Below, piece after piece: positions 31,513 to 42,923 of a stretch of DNA of 64,000 nt. This DNA is from Patella vulgata. Taxonomy: Eukaryota > Mollusca > Gastropoda > Patellidae. Positions within the stretch are counted from its first letter, which is position 1, and each line of letters opens with the position of its first letter. The notes under the pieces are model-generated. The model did no database searches and was not told the DNA's origin. It saw only the letters and a list, made by a program, of their open reading frames with translations. The stretch lies in the NCBI RefSeq assembly GCF_932274485.2, contig NC_065883.2, positions 73,243,839-73,307,838 on the forward strand, read 5' to 3'. Made by a program: the position numbers and the translations under genes.

Positions 31513-32068
31513 CACTAGAAACATCAACGCTGATTGGTTAATCGAATGTCTGACGCCATAGTGTTAAAACCCACTCGTATGACCTCTAATGCGACAATCT
31601 GTTTCACAGAGATTTTTTAATATCTCTGTTACAGATGACTGTTTCGACACGTGACGTCACATCACGCGGCGTCCATCATTGGCTCAATAGCGCGTGCATT
31701 GTTTTCATAATTATAAGACGTCACGGATTCGGGCTAAATGGTGAATTTTACTTATTTTAATACCCATTTACACTAAATAGGAAATGATTTTTACCTACAA
31801 ACAATTCAAACGACTTTATTTATTTTTCTAATAAATGAAAAAAATGTTTCAGAATTTAATTTGTCGAAAGAAAAAAGTTAATATTTTGTAGTCATTAAGT
31901 CGCATCGATGTCATCCTTATCAGTGATTGTAGCGGCCAAGCGAATATTCACTGCGGATCAGTGTGCTAATGCGACCTTCCACCAGAACTGGTCAGATCTT
32001 CGTGTAGTAGAGGCCACCGAAAGTATAAAAAACGAAACGAAATATAGATCTGTATTTTCATCCGATTG
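31513..32068. mobile_element. Second copy of the 370-bp MITE, broken by an insertion
   Basis: 31513-31595 and 31976-32068 match the MITE of 17590-17959 in the other orientation. The left end is missing. Confidence 0.8.
31596..31965. mobile_element. 370-bp insertion in the MITE
   Basis: Bounded by perfect 10-base repeats CTAATGCGAC (31586-31595 and 31966-31975). It starts with a short hairpin (TCACAGAGAT/ATCTCTGT). I see no long inverted ends; family unknown. Confidence 0.75.
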
Positions 32069-32603
32069 GTTTATGCACATATCTAAACATACATTATACA
32101 AGAGCTAAATCTGCCAATTGCAGTTATTGCTTTAGGCCTGAAATGTTATATAAACTATTAATTAACATTTATTAACCAAACAAGACCATAATCGACCCTC
32201 GATGCCATTGGATACTCGAGATTTTAACTAGATTAGATTGATTCGCCATTTAAAAATTTAATTTAAAATGGGAATATACCAGTGCCCTGGTTACCACAAT
32301 GCACACATCTAGTCAGCAGTGATAACTTGGCCCAGAATAAAGTAATTTGAATGAAATTTTCAATATTTTCATTTTACTTTGTCTATTTTTGGGCTATTAT
32401 AGCAAGGATGGTCAGCTCTTTATATAAATCTTACATAATGTATCTTTTATGCTGCGGCAATATAAAGCAATTCATCAAAAACGACGTAAATTCATGACTA
32501 AAGCCCATTCCTGAAAAAGGAGGGAAAGGATAGGATGTAAAAACGTCTTGCAAATGTCCAAATTATCAGTAACAATACGTCATGTAAACTGATCAATCGT
32601 ATA

Positions 32604-32999
32604 TTATTGTACAGCTACAAACGAAATTGTTTCCGTTCTGTCCAATAAACAATTTATTGTTAGTTCGCACAGAAAGATATGGTATATTATTTTACAGCTA
32701 CAAACGAAATTGTTTCCGTTCTGTCCAATAAACAATTTATTGTTAGTTCGCGCAGAAAGATATGGTATATTATTGTACAGCTACAAACGAAATTGTTTCC
32801 GTTTTGTCCAATAAACAATTTATTGTTAGTGCGCCTAGAACGATATGTTGTTGAAACGTGTTATTACAAATTTCGGTATTACATGGTAGACCTAAAATTA
32901 TCATATAAATTAACAACTGGTATATTGATCGAGTATTTTACAGCCACAGGAAAGTTTCCGTTTAATATTCCAATAAACATTTTTTTTTTAGTTCGAGGG
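32604..32999. repeat. 83-bp tandem array
   Basis: Three close units (starts near 32611, 32694 and 32777) with ACAGCTACAAACGAAATTGT, then a diverged unit at 32935-32999. Confidence 0.9.
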
Positions 33000-33477
33000 A
33001 AAATTGCGACAGGCAGCGCCGAATTAAGATCAATAGAGACCCTAACAAGTAAACAATAATAAATCATAAAAAAATTGCATTCTTTTCAAAATGAAGTTTT
33101 ATACATATCACAATTAATTGAAACAAAGCAAAAGTAAGGAAGGAGAAAAACAATTAAAAGCTCATTAAAACTTCGTAATTAATTTTTTAAATTAGATATT
33201 TTAAACTTGTCACCTAACAAAGCAGGTGGTGCCCCCACCCCCATGATGCCTAAGCACGTGTTTTTGGGGGTTGTTTTTTTTTTGGGGGGGGGGGGTTAAT
33301 GGTTAATCCACAATATTTTAATGTTGTTTAAATGTGTATTTTAATAAACATATTACGCAGATAGATTATTATGGAGTGTCCGTCTGGATATAAAATACGA
33401 TTTTGTGTGAAATAAGTCTCAAGGAAACAAATGGGTTCACTGACATCAAATATCTGGTTCAACAGATTTGTGCATAG
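33000..33477. other. AT-rich stretch, nothing recognised
   Basis: No exon-like frames or known repeats seen; one G-run near 33285. Confidence 0.4.
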
Positions 33478-33570
33478 CAATCTGATTAAAACACAGATCC
33501 TATTTCGTTTTGTTTTTTATCGTTCAAAATTTCGTTTTACTTGTCTTTACTACACTAGGACCTTGAATAG
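33478..33570. mobile_element. Third MITE copy, one end only
   Basis: CAATCTGATTAAAACACAG and the next 80 bases match the reverse of 17875-17959. Confidence 0.8.
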
Positions 33571-33921
33571 TTGTTATCATTGACGTGGTTGGATTTCTTA
33601 AATTTATTTTTGATATCAAAACAGAATTCAGTAACCCTGAAAAATTTATTAGATATATATTTAAAAACAATATCCATATGGAAAGAACCCCCATTATGGA
33701 TTCATTTTGATTGCCGTTTTAAATTTACACCATCTAGGCTATTAGATCAGAATTCAACCAAATGATAACGACTATAGATTTATCATCCATTTTTGCCATA
33801 TTCGAAACACGCGTAGGTCTAATTTGCAAACACTATCCTATAGTTATAGTCAATATGAAAAAGTAAACAAATTTAAAACATAGCATTATCATCCGTTTTT
33901 GCCATATTCGAAACACGTGTA

Positions 33922-33990
33922 GGTCCAGGGGCGGATCCAGAGGCGGGGGGGGGTCGAACCCCCCCACCCCCCGTGCTCAGCTACACATTT
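33922..33990. mobile_element. Possible DNA transposon end
   Basis: CAGGGGCGGATCCAG is a terminus type common in non-autonomous hAT elements. The opposite end was not found. A 38-base direct repeat (33786-33823 and 33888-33925) lies just before it. Confidence 0.4.
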
Positions 33991-34080
33991 TTTTTTTTTT
34001 TTCTGTAAATCAATTTTTATGAAAAGTTTCTCGACCGTGTGCTTTATCCTTTATCGTCAGATGTGGGACAGGATGGGCAC

Positions 34081-35110
34081 TCAAAGCACGAGATAATGTA
34101 AGTTTATAACCCAAAGGTCTCGGTTCCTTTCGATATTCGCGCATATCGGACCGTAACTTCCTGAATTATGGCCCCTGATTGTACGTAAAAACGCGTTTTT
34201 TGGCTTGTGGACCCTATAGAGGTCATAATTTTTATCCGATTTAAAAAACCGTATTATTATATTACCGTTAAACCCTAAGGACGGCTGAGTTCGAATTTCG
34301 TGAAAATCGGCCCAAAACTGACAGACAAAATGGCCGCCTTTCGTTCTCAAATAGCGTAAAAATATGGTATATCAAGGTTGTGGACTCTATAGAGGTCACA
34401 ATTTTTATCCGATTTTGTTGAATTTTGAAATGTAAGTTTATAAAACAAAGGTCTCGGTTCCTTTCGATATTCGCGCATATCGGACCGTAACTTCCTGAAA
34501 TTATGGCCCCTGATTGTACGTAAAAACGCGTTTTTTGGCTTGTGGACCCTATAGAGGTCATAATTTTTATCCGATTTAAAAAACCGTATTATTATATTAC
34601 CGTTAAACCCTAAGGACGGCTGAGTTCGAATTTCGTGAAAATCGGCCCAAAACTGACAGACAAAATGGCCGCCTTTCGTTCTCAAATAGCGTAAAAATAA
34701 GGTATATCAAGGTTGTGGACCCTATAGAGGTCACAATTTTTATCCGATTTTGTTGAAACTTGAAATGTAAGTTTATAAAACAACGATCTTGGTTCCTTTC
34801 GATATTCGCGCATATCGGACCGTAACTTCATGAATTATGGCCCCTGATTGTACGCAAAAACGCGTTTTTTGGCTTGTGGACCCTATAGAGGTCATAATTT
34901 TTATCCGATTTAAAAAAAAACGTATTATTATATCACGGTTACACCCTAAGGACGACTGAGTTCGAATTTCGTGAAAATCGGCCCAAAACTGACAGACAAA
35001 ATGGCCGCCCCTCGTTCTCAAATTGCGTAAAACTATGGTATATCAAGGTTGTGGACCCTATACAGGTCACAATTTTTATTTGCGCATATCGAATTGTAAT
35101 TTCCTGAATT
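34081..35110. repeat. 335-bp satellite-like array, three units
   Basis: Units recur every 334-336 bases (GATCTTGGTTCC/GGTCTCGGTTCC at 34116, 34450 and 34786). Inside each unit TTTTTATCCGATTT occurs twice. Reverse-strand frames follow the unit and stop at its edges, so I do not call them genes. Confidence 0.93.
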
Positions 35111-35214
35111 ATGGCCCTTGATTGTAGGAAAATCACTTTCGTTTTAGCTTGTTTTCTATCCATCTCTCGAAAATCTGGGCGTATCCTGCCTGGCAGCCGC
35201 TGGTTTTCTCTCTC

Positions 35215-35855
35215 TCTCAACGGGTCGCCGGTTCGAATACCAGCGTACGCCTAGAAGAAACTTGGGGAATTCTGCAGGAAATTGTGTCTAGCTTTTTGGA
35301 ATGGACATCCCAAGGTCTTGTGTAAAAATGCGTACTATAAGTAAAATATCCCCTAGCAATTATAATTCGGAGACAAGTAGGAAAATAAGTATCTCCTTGC
35401 AATCTGTCAAATGTTAATCCACCAAACGTTAATCCACCTGACAGTGGGGGATTAGCAATAACTATGAACCATGTTATTCCTGGTGTCGATTGGGTGTTAG
35501 ACCTCTCTCTCTCTCTCTCTCTCTCACTCAAACTCGTGGGTGGGTTTTCTCCGTGTTTATAATTATGCGGTTCCGTTCAACCACCCCAATATCTAATTAT
35601 AGATAAATTGTTCCCTTCCATTTATGTATATTAGGCTATAGGTAAATTACTTCCTTCAACCGAGGTGGTTTCCCCTTGTCAGTGGTACAGGACAAGGACA
35701 GCTGTCTAGTCGTTCGAATGGTACGGAAAACCGAGGTCCCTTGTATACATTGACGTGCACGTAAAAGATCCCGTGGCATTATATGGCGTATGTATTAATA
35801 AACCCAGTCGGACCAGAACAGTAGGACGTTAAATCCCATTTCATTTCATTTCATG
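35215..35855 (+). repeat. Old SINE B, then a younger deleted SINE B
   Basis: 35215-35400 has a B-box (CGGTTCGAATACC) and a decayed B body. 35466-35560 holds a CT run. 35660-35855 is a B copy lacking parts of the middle, with CATTT tail, ending 26 bases before the exon at 35882. Confidence 0.75.
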
Positions 35856-35881
35856 CTTCCTTCAAATTATTTTTATTACAG

Positions 35882-36643
35882 ATTTAACATGTGCAACAGC
35901 TGTAGGTACTCTACAGGTTGGAGAATTTAAGATTGACTACACTAAATGTTATAAGTATTTTTGTTATACGGAATCTTTTGGATATTGTGGGTACGATTGA
36001 ATTTGTAAGATACAAACTTAGGGTCGAATATGTGTTGATGTTGTAAGATAAGAATCCATTTTAGTTCAGTATTTTTGGATAGATCAGTCTACATGTTAAG
36101 ACAATGGGCAGAATTCTAGGTCTGTAGCACAAGTCAATGCTAAGATAATGTCGGTTCCACAGTCGACAGCTTAGGTTGAAAACGAAACCGAAAATTAAAA
36201 CTGCATGCAGGTGCGTGTCCAGGAATTTGATTAGCGGGGGCAGGTGGTTCAAGGTGGAGACAATGTTAAGTTTTTTGCGAGCAGCGGGGGGGGGGGGGAG
36301 GGGGGTCGTGCTCCTCGGCTCCTACTTCCAAGTCCCAAAATCTCACAAACTAGTCGTAACATCAAGTACTCAAAACTGCTGTTCAAACGGCATTTATTAA
36401 TTGATATTATTAAGATAAACACAAGCGTTTATTAAATATTTTTTACGAATATCACTGCCATCACTGTTAACTGTTAAGTTTATAAAAATATGGTCCGTTT
36501 GTTTTAGAATTGGTTATAAAGCTGGTCTAATGGAGGAGGTCGACGGATGTGTCCAACAGGAGTTGGAAAACTGTTGTTACCAGTTTGTGAAGGCGGGCGA
36601 CCATTCCAAAATCTGCAGACCAAAGGAGTGTCCCTATGGCTAG
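35882..36643 (+). CDS. Small cysteine-rich protein, last two exons
   Basis: Exon 35882-35990 (acceptor ATTACAG, donor GTACGA) and exon 36508-36643 (acceptor TTTTAG, stop TAG) join in phase (two bases plus one). The first encodes LTCATAVGTLQVGEF, KCYKYFCYTESFGYCG; the second VDGCVQQELENCCYQF, KICRPKECPYG. The joined part is 80 residues with nine cysteines, including one CC pair, which suggests a secreted disulfide-bonded protein. No signal peptide is seen because the 5' exons were not found. I do not recognise the family; a single-VWC-like secreted protein is possible. An AATAAA lies 21 bases past the stop. The first exon could instead read through its donor to a stop three codons on, giving a shorter form. 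Confidence 0.6.
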
Positions 36644-36663
36644 TGGAAACTATTAACATTGTC

Positions 36664-36669
36664 AATAAA
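36664..36669 (+). promoter_or_regulatory. Polyadenylation signal AATAAA
   Basis: Lies 20 bases after the TAG of the cysteine-rich gene; position and sequence fit its 3' end. Confidence 0.5.
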
Positions 36670-37002
36670 ATAATTACTTTGACTATCCGTCTTGATTTGA
36701 TTATAGTAGGGTGGTTCCATATCCTGTACATATTCCGTTTCAAATTAAGTTGCTTCCGTTTCAAATTGAGTTACATATCGTTATAATAAACATCAACGAA
36801 ATCAACTCTTGACTCTGATCAGAACAGCTGTAGATTATCTGGATTTAAATACTTGATAATCCCACCGCCATTATTATTCCTTGGGTTAGTTGGTCGAGTG
36901 ATCTGTCATTGAGTCAAGAGGTTTCGATCCCAGACTTGTACCTGATAAGGACTAGTGTTGCCTGCCTAAAGTTTCGAAAATTGGTAATATAGTGATTAAT
37001 TT
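36670..37002. repeat. Mostly unrecognised, with a SINE A fragment
   Basis: 36886-36969 keeps an A-type stretch (CTGTCATTGAGTCAAGAGG). The rest shows nothing. Confidence 0.5.
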
Positions 37003-37007
37003 ATGGC

Positions 37008-37440
37008 GTTCTAGTTATCCTTTATATCCCTTGAGTTCATCGGGTTTTTCTGACGTGGTTTCCCCTTGTCAGTGGTGCAGAATGGGGTAGGGGGGCTGAC
37101 AAGGACAGCTGTCTAGTCGTTCGGATGGGGTTCTAGTTATCCCTAATACCCCTTGAGTTCATCGTGTTTTTCCGACGTGGTTTCCCCTTGTCAATGGAGC
37201 AGAATGGGGTGGGGGGGGCTGACAAGGACAGCTGTCTAGTCGTTCGGATGGGAAGAAACCGCGAGGTCCCCTGTAAATATTGACGTGCACGTAAAAGATC
37301 CCTTGGTAGTTGGAATTCGATATAAGAGTTTGCCATAGTGCCACTGCCCGGACAAAATTTCCATCATAGCACACTTTATGGCGTATGCCTGTCGTCATTA
37401 GGCCAGTAGGACGTTAAACCCATTTCATTTTATTTATTTG
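37008..37440 (+). repeat. SINE B with an internal 122-bp tandem duplication
   Basis: The segment starting GTTCTAGTTATCC at 37008 is repeated at 37130. After the second unit the B copy continues to its CATTT tail. Confidence 0.88.
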
Positions 37441-38680
37441 ATACCCTTTGAACTTGGTGCTATATAATGTTTGACACAGCAGACAATGTGAAGGATGGAA
37501 ACGACAAATATCAGCTTTCTTTTTGTGACTGTCGTCAGTCTGTTCAGGGTTGACGACTACTCTAGGGTTGTCCTGAGGTTGACATTTGGTGTAAAGGCAT
37601 AGATCGGACCGGGGAGTGACATAGATCGGAGTAATGCTACTTCGGGTTCACCCGCTAGTATCAGATACCAGTTTACATGCCCCACCCCGTACCGCCCCTA
37701 TACACTATGATGGCCCTTATACAAAGGTCTACGATCCCTGAAAATCATGTTTACCCATAAGTTGTGCCCCAGTATTGTACACAGAATTTGTTGAGGTCAT
37801 GGTGGACTTCTGTAGGAGTGAGATTGTAGCTAATGAAATAATTAACCCAGAAGAGAACTCTAGATCGGAGACGGTCTAGCATTTATACCATCATAATATG
37901 TGAATTGTGGGTTAGGGGTTAGGGCTGCAGATTTCGTCAAGGTAAACAGAGCTAGCGCTAACTCTAAACCTAGCCCTAATTCTTACTCTAACCCCAAATC
38001 CACATATGACGTCATTTGTCTCCAATTAACCCGAACGATGGTTTTATACCGACACTGGCACCCTTCGACCACCATAATTCATTAATTCTTCTTCTATTAG
38101 ATTTTAACATCCGCTTCCACCGAAGGTGATATCGCAGACAAGTTGTCTTATTTTTATATTCTTAGCGCACGGGGTCTTTCCTGTGCAGTAGGGAAACGGA
38201 GTAAACCCACGAGTTTGAGAAGCCACAAACTCTAGACTACTAGGCCTATCCCCTTTTCATTCATTAATTGCGGTATTTGTATCCAACTCAGCGGCTCCCT
38301 TGCCCAGATGCTCGTATAGCCAATCTGTCCAAGCTTGAAACTACTGCTTCACATGACAAAGTGGATTGCAAGACGTATAATATTGTAAATACAGTTCATG
38401 TCGTGGAACAGATAATAATACAATAAAATCAAGTACGAACAATCTAAACCTTAAGCTGCCTATTCGATTAGTCGTTGAATGTTTCCAATACGCTCATATC
38501 TGACGTTGTGCAATGTATTATTGAATGTAAACATTGCCTATTGATCCGCCACTAAGACAACATCATTGAATAACTCCATATTCTTCAAGCCTTCGAAATA
38601 TTTCGATTATACTAGTGTGCGTTAAAGGCAACAACGTCATAATTGGTACGTGTAGCACCGGAAGTGAAATTAATTACCCA
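37441..38680. other. Intergenic, with one palindromic MITE-like piece
   Basis: 37880-38052 folds back (GTGGGTTAGGGGTTAGGG against ACTCTAACCCCAAATCCAC). Elsewhere I see no exon-like frames. Confidence 0.45.
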
Positions 38681-39180
38681 GTATCTTTAAGATATATTAA
38701 TGCATTTACATACAACATATATTTTAGCAAAACTGAATTTTATTTAGTTTATTTATATTGGTTACATATATGATTGTTATATCAAAAAGAAAAAAAAATA
38801 AATAAAAATACAAAAACATAATTTAAATAAAGATTAAACAATCAAAAGCCGTCTAAAAACAAATATTATAAAAGTAATTCAAAATTGGAAGTATAATTCT
38901 TAAAATCTAAGAGCCATCTGAAGATAAAAAATGTGCTTAAATAATTCATAAAATACAAAAAATGTTGACTTAAAGCTGCTTAGATAATTCATAAAATACA
39001 AAAATTGAAAAATAGTTCAATAAGACAGACCTCAATTGGTCCATATAATTCTTACAGTTCAAAATTCTACAAAATATAATAAAGCACACATAAAATACTT
39101 ATCTATCCAAGTTCATATATTACTAAACTATACAAAAATATTAAAAGATAAAGGGGCTTAATAGTCATCGGTTAACAGTA
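38680..39180. repeat. Dispersed AT-rich repeat, copy 1
   Basis: TTTAAGATATATTAATGCATTTACAT and AATCAAAAGCCGTC-type stretches recur at 40330-40690. Confidence 0.6.
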
Positions 39181-39480
39181 AATGTCGGAGTTGGGATGGC
39201 CAAGTGGTCTAGAGTGTCGCGCTACTAGCTTTCAAAGAATATTTGTATTCAGAATGAGGGTGGGTTAGCCTGTGTAAAACCCCTCTCCCTGTACAGCTGC
39301 CTGTATGTGAGAATTTATAAACAATATTCTATTCTCAGAAAAGGATTGAAGAATAGGCTAAGTATATATTACCTCTCTCCTATGTTACCAAAAAATATAT
39401 GCAGAAAAGTTATATAACTAATTTATGGGGAAAAACGTTATGGATAATATAAAAGAAATGAACATAAAGGCTATGTACTC
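39181..39480 (+). repeat. tRNA-like SINE head
   Basis: GGGATGGCCAAGTGGTCTAG has an A-box-like core. No clear B-box or known body follows, so this is a fragment. Confidence 0.4.
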
Positions 39481-40329
39481 ATTTACAATTTTAGGTTTGC
39501 CATATTCATATTTTAATCTTCATATTGAATCTTAATTTTAATTGAATCTTGCGAAGATGTCTAGAAACATGTGGACATGTTGAAAAAGCATAATAGAAAT
39601 AAGAAATTAAGTTTTGGGATATAATATAAAAACATGAATTTTTCTGTGCATTTGAATGTAGAGAACAGCTTAAAGGGTAATGCTTGGCATCTGCAAAATC
39701 ATAACCACAGGTCATATAGGGCAGATATAAGATTTTCCTTTAAAATCTATGACTATTTAAATAACTACATGAAAGCTACAATATGCATAAGACACTTCTT
39801 TTACCATTGCTATTTCCTTGATTCAAGCAAATAAACAAACAGCTTCAACAAATGGGAACAACCATCGCTCTAATATCACGGATACTAAATTTGGTTGAAA
39901 TTTATCAAGGAATTTAGGGGAAGAAGTTGAAAATATTGAAATTGATCCAATAAATATGCCAGCACCACCTCATCCTTATACGTTGTTTTGTTTTTATTAA
40001 ATAGTTTTTAAATAACCCCTCTAGTGTAACCCTGTCATACAGGGGGGGGGGGGGGCGTTTGATTATAACAAGACCCTTAAATAAAAAATGTGGCTGCTAA
40101 TATCGTATCATTTAGACATATTCACACATTGTTGAATACATGATGTTTGGTTAGTTTTTTTTCGATTAGTCCAATTTAGCCCCCACCCCTCTACCGAGAG
40201 GATTCACCTTAAAATACTTCTTCAGATTTGTTCGACGCTGACTAGCTCCAAGGGGGTGTTGCGTAGGTAACTTATAAAGCAATATTAGAGGTTTTCGACT
40301 CCGGTTTTCAAATGACTTGACCGAATAAT
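39481..40329. other. AT-rich stretch, nothing recognised
   Basis: Short frames here have neither splice-site support nor recognisable protein content. Confidence 0.4.
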
Positions 40330-40690
40330 CCATTTATACTATATATTATAGTAAAACTATAATCAATTGAGCTAAAACATAAAATACGGCCAAAATATTA
40401 ATTACATAATTGTTATTATCTCCCCCAAAAATGTACAAAACCAAACAATATAAATAAAAAATATTCAATCGAAAGCCATCTAAAAAAATATTTTAGATAT
40501 TTTAATGCATTTACATATAAGATATATTATAACAAGACTATATACAATTTAGTTTTTATTATATAAAGTACGGTCAAAATATTGGTTACATTCATAATTG
40601 CTATTATACTTAAAAATATACACCCGAAGGATGTTGTAGAAAAAAAACCCAAATATTACAAAACTAAATATAAATCAAAGTTGGATATAT
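40330..40690. repeat. Dispersed AT-rich repeat, copies 2 and 3
   Basis: Two pieces (40330-40480 and 40486-40690) match each other and 38680-39120 in parts. Confidence 0.6.
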
Positions 40691-40708
40691 AATTCTTAAA
40701 ATTTAGAG

Positions 40709-40800
40709 CAGTGGTTCTCAACCTTTTTTTGCCAACGACACACTTTGGCACACACGAAAACATAGCGGCACACCTGGCTAAATACATATAAAAAATATAT
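40709..40800. mobile_element. hAT-type transposon end
   Basis: CAGTGGTTCTCAACCTTTTT followed by GGCACAC motifs is the well-known terminus of Charlie-like hAT elements. It is preceded by TTTAGAG, which fits a hAT target site. The matching right end was not found in the window. Confidence 0.75.
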
Positions 40801-40927
40801 GAATTTTTCAAAATAAAAACATGGTAAGTCAGACGTCATACAACTGTAGACAGAGACTAGTCATAGACACATAGAATGACACATCTCGTTGGTGTAGTGT
40901 TTGTCCCCATGTTTTGCTTTTAGCTGA

Positions 40928-41449
40928 TCAATCACACCAAATGCATTCAACAAAGGCATATCTGCCTTCGTCCAAAATATCTATCAAATACTTAATATGT
41001 TCCGGTGGTTTTTGTCCTTGACGACATAGACTGGAATTGAAGTCCACAATATACTGCTCTGGGCTTTGGTAGGCATGGCGCAGGTTATTTTTACATGTGA
41101 AAATGACCACCATGTATTTAAAAACGTCGTATCCAAATGTTTCTGTTAGTCTCAGGAGAGTTTGTTTGTCTTCATCTGTAAATCTGGAGGCGATGCTGAT
41201 AACATAAGCAAAAACATGAGGACCAGGCAGAGATAATTGTACCAGTTTACCAAGAATCTTCTCTAATTCTTCATGACTCCGACAGGTATCAAAATATCCG
41301 GGAAAATCTATAAATTCATAATGTTTCATATTAAACTGCACCGCTACTTTTTGTGGACTTCGGGTCACCGATGAGCCACTTGTACCGACCACAATGGTCC
41401 TTTTATTCCCCATGAGATTGCAGAACAAAAGGTTTGTTTGTTTAAACAA
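40928..41449 (-). pseudogene. GIMAP/AIG1-type GTPase fragment
   Basis: The open frame reads MGNKRTIVVGTSGSSVT (the switch region after the P-loop), DFPGYFDT (G3, usually DTPGLFDT), then SLPGPHVFAYVIS, RFTDEDKQTLLRLTETFG and FTCKNNL (G4, usually FTRKDDL). AIG1 proteins are immune-associated GTPases that bind membranes and form scaffolds; they are expanded in molluscs. The P-loop (GxTGxGKS) is absent and no acceptor site is visible upstream, where a reverse SINE A begins 12 bases away. The frame ends shortly after the G5 region (DEGRYAFVECIW); a GTGTGA donor there is possible. Best read as a truncated copy, though it could be one exon of a live gene with an unusual P-loop exon further upstream. 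Confidence 0.75.
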
Positions 41450-41461
41450 TAGAGAACAATA

Positions 41462-41608
41462 GAGAACTCCTGGAGGACCAGGAGAATACCTACGAGGTTG
41501 TACAGGCGACCCTATTCCTTGTCACAGTGGGGAATCGAATCAACACCATTTGACTTAATGACAGACCTTATGATACAATGCACAAGCGTTAACCATTTGG
41601 CCACCCAA
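41462..41608 (-). repeat. SINE A, reverse, 5' half
   Basis: Matches the reverse head and body (CCTACGAGGTTGTACAGGCG through AACCATTTGGCCACCCAA). Confidence 0.8.
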
Positions 41609-41909
41609 TACCCGACGCAATAGAGGATAACGTTTTTATCCGATTGACTTTAAATTTAAACACAGTATATATAGTCAAGAGACGATGGGGTGAGTTAATT
41701 CCAATAATTATTAAATACATTAAGTTTATTAAATACGTGTATATAATAAATATACTTACCCGACATGCTGTACTTTATGTCTATTTAAAGATAATCAGCT
41801 AGTTTGACAGGATAGTTTTACCTATAAATAAAGAAATGTTTTAAAATATTACTCTCCATTACGTATACTGTAAGTTTTATCGGACAATCCGACAAAAATT
41901 GTGTACTCT

Positions 41910-42250
41910 ATTACATTAGTTTTAACACTATTGTGTTAACCATATATTACATGTTTTAACACTCTATTACATGTTTTAAAACTATTGTGTTAACACTATA
42001 TTACATGTTTTAACACTCTATTACATGTTTTAAAACTATTGTGTTAACACTATATTACATGTGTTAATACTATTGTGTTAAAACTCTATTACATGTTTTA
42101 ATACTGTTGTGTTAACACTATTATTACATGTGTTAACACTATTATTACATGTGTTAACACTATTATTACATGTGTTAACACTATTATTACATGTGTTAAC
42201 ACTCTATTACATGTTTTAATATTATTGTGTTAACACCCTATTGCATGTTT
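41910..42250. repeat. Minisatellite rich in TGTTAACAC
   Basis: Units of about 22-36 bases mixing ACTCTATTACATGTTTTAA and ATTGTGTTAACAC. Confidence 0.92.
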
Positions 42251-42251
42251 T

Positions 42252-42525
42252 ATTGCTAAGGATTCGGACAAACTCTAAACCAACTGCACCCCCTCCACTG
42301 GGCCCCCTTTAATATCTGTCTACCTGTGGAATAACATGTATTTGTATCTGTTAAATTTGTGCTGTTTATTAATATTATTATTTACACATATGCGGGGAGT
42401 AATAACGTCTTATCCCAAACAAATTGCAAGAGAAAGGCGAGGAGTGTTAACGTCTCACCCCAAACAAATTGCAAGAAAAAGAACTAAGTTTCGGAGAGCA
42501 ATATCTCGTATTACATGACACTGAT
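42252..42525. repeat. Dispersed repeat C, copy 1
   Basis: GACAAACTCTAAACCAAC and ATCTGTTAAATTTGTG stretches recur at 50656-50862. The segment CCCCAAACAAATTGCAAGA is doubled inside this copy. Confidence 0.75.
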
Positions 42526-42923
42526 GAAACATATGCTCGAAACACGTGTCGCGCTTAGAGCAGAGTGGCAGACACCTTTTATTTAAATTCCACTGATTTT
42601 AAGTTAAATGTTTTATCCATTAGTTAAATTTAAGGAAATTTCGATTTTCGAAATATTTATGATACAATTAATGATCAATGACTGAAAACTGACACACATT
42701 CCGGAATGGCTCCAGATAAAAAAATCATGGAATTTCATGCACTTATTTTGCTGGCTAGAAGGCAAAAAAGTTTTATCTCCCAAATTATTATCTAAATTTT
42801 GATTAAATATATTTAATAGCGCATTTATCTGTTATTTTCATATGAATATGGCTATATAACTACAGCAATAATGTGCGCTTTTGTTGTATAATAATAATAG
42901 TATGTTCAGCTATACTTTCCTTG

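Noticed and set aside
34081-35021. Repeated - strand frames (GGHFVCQFWADFHEIRT)
   Set aside because: They follow the 335-bp array unit and change ends with it; no family match and no splice or start support.
37900-37995. GGTTAGGGGTTAGGG as a telomere-like tract
   Set aside because: Only two or three imperfect units, and they form one arm of a small palindrome.
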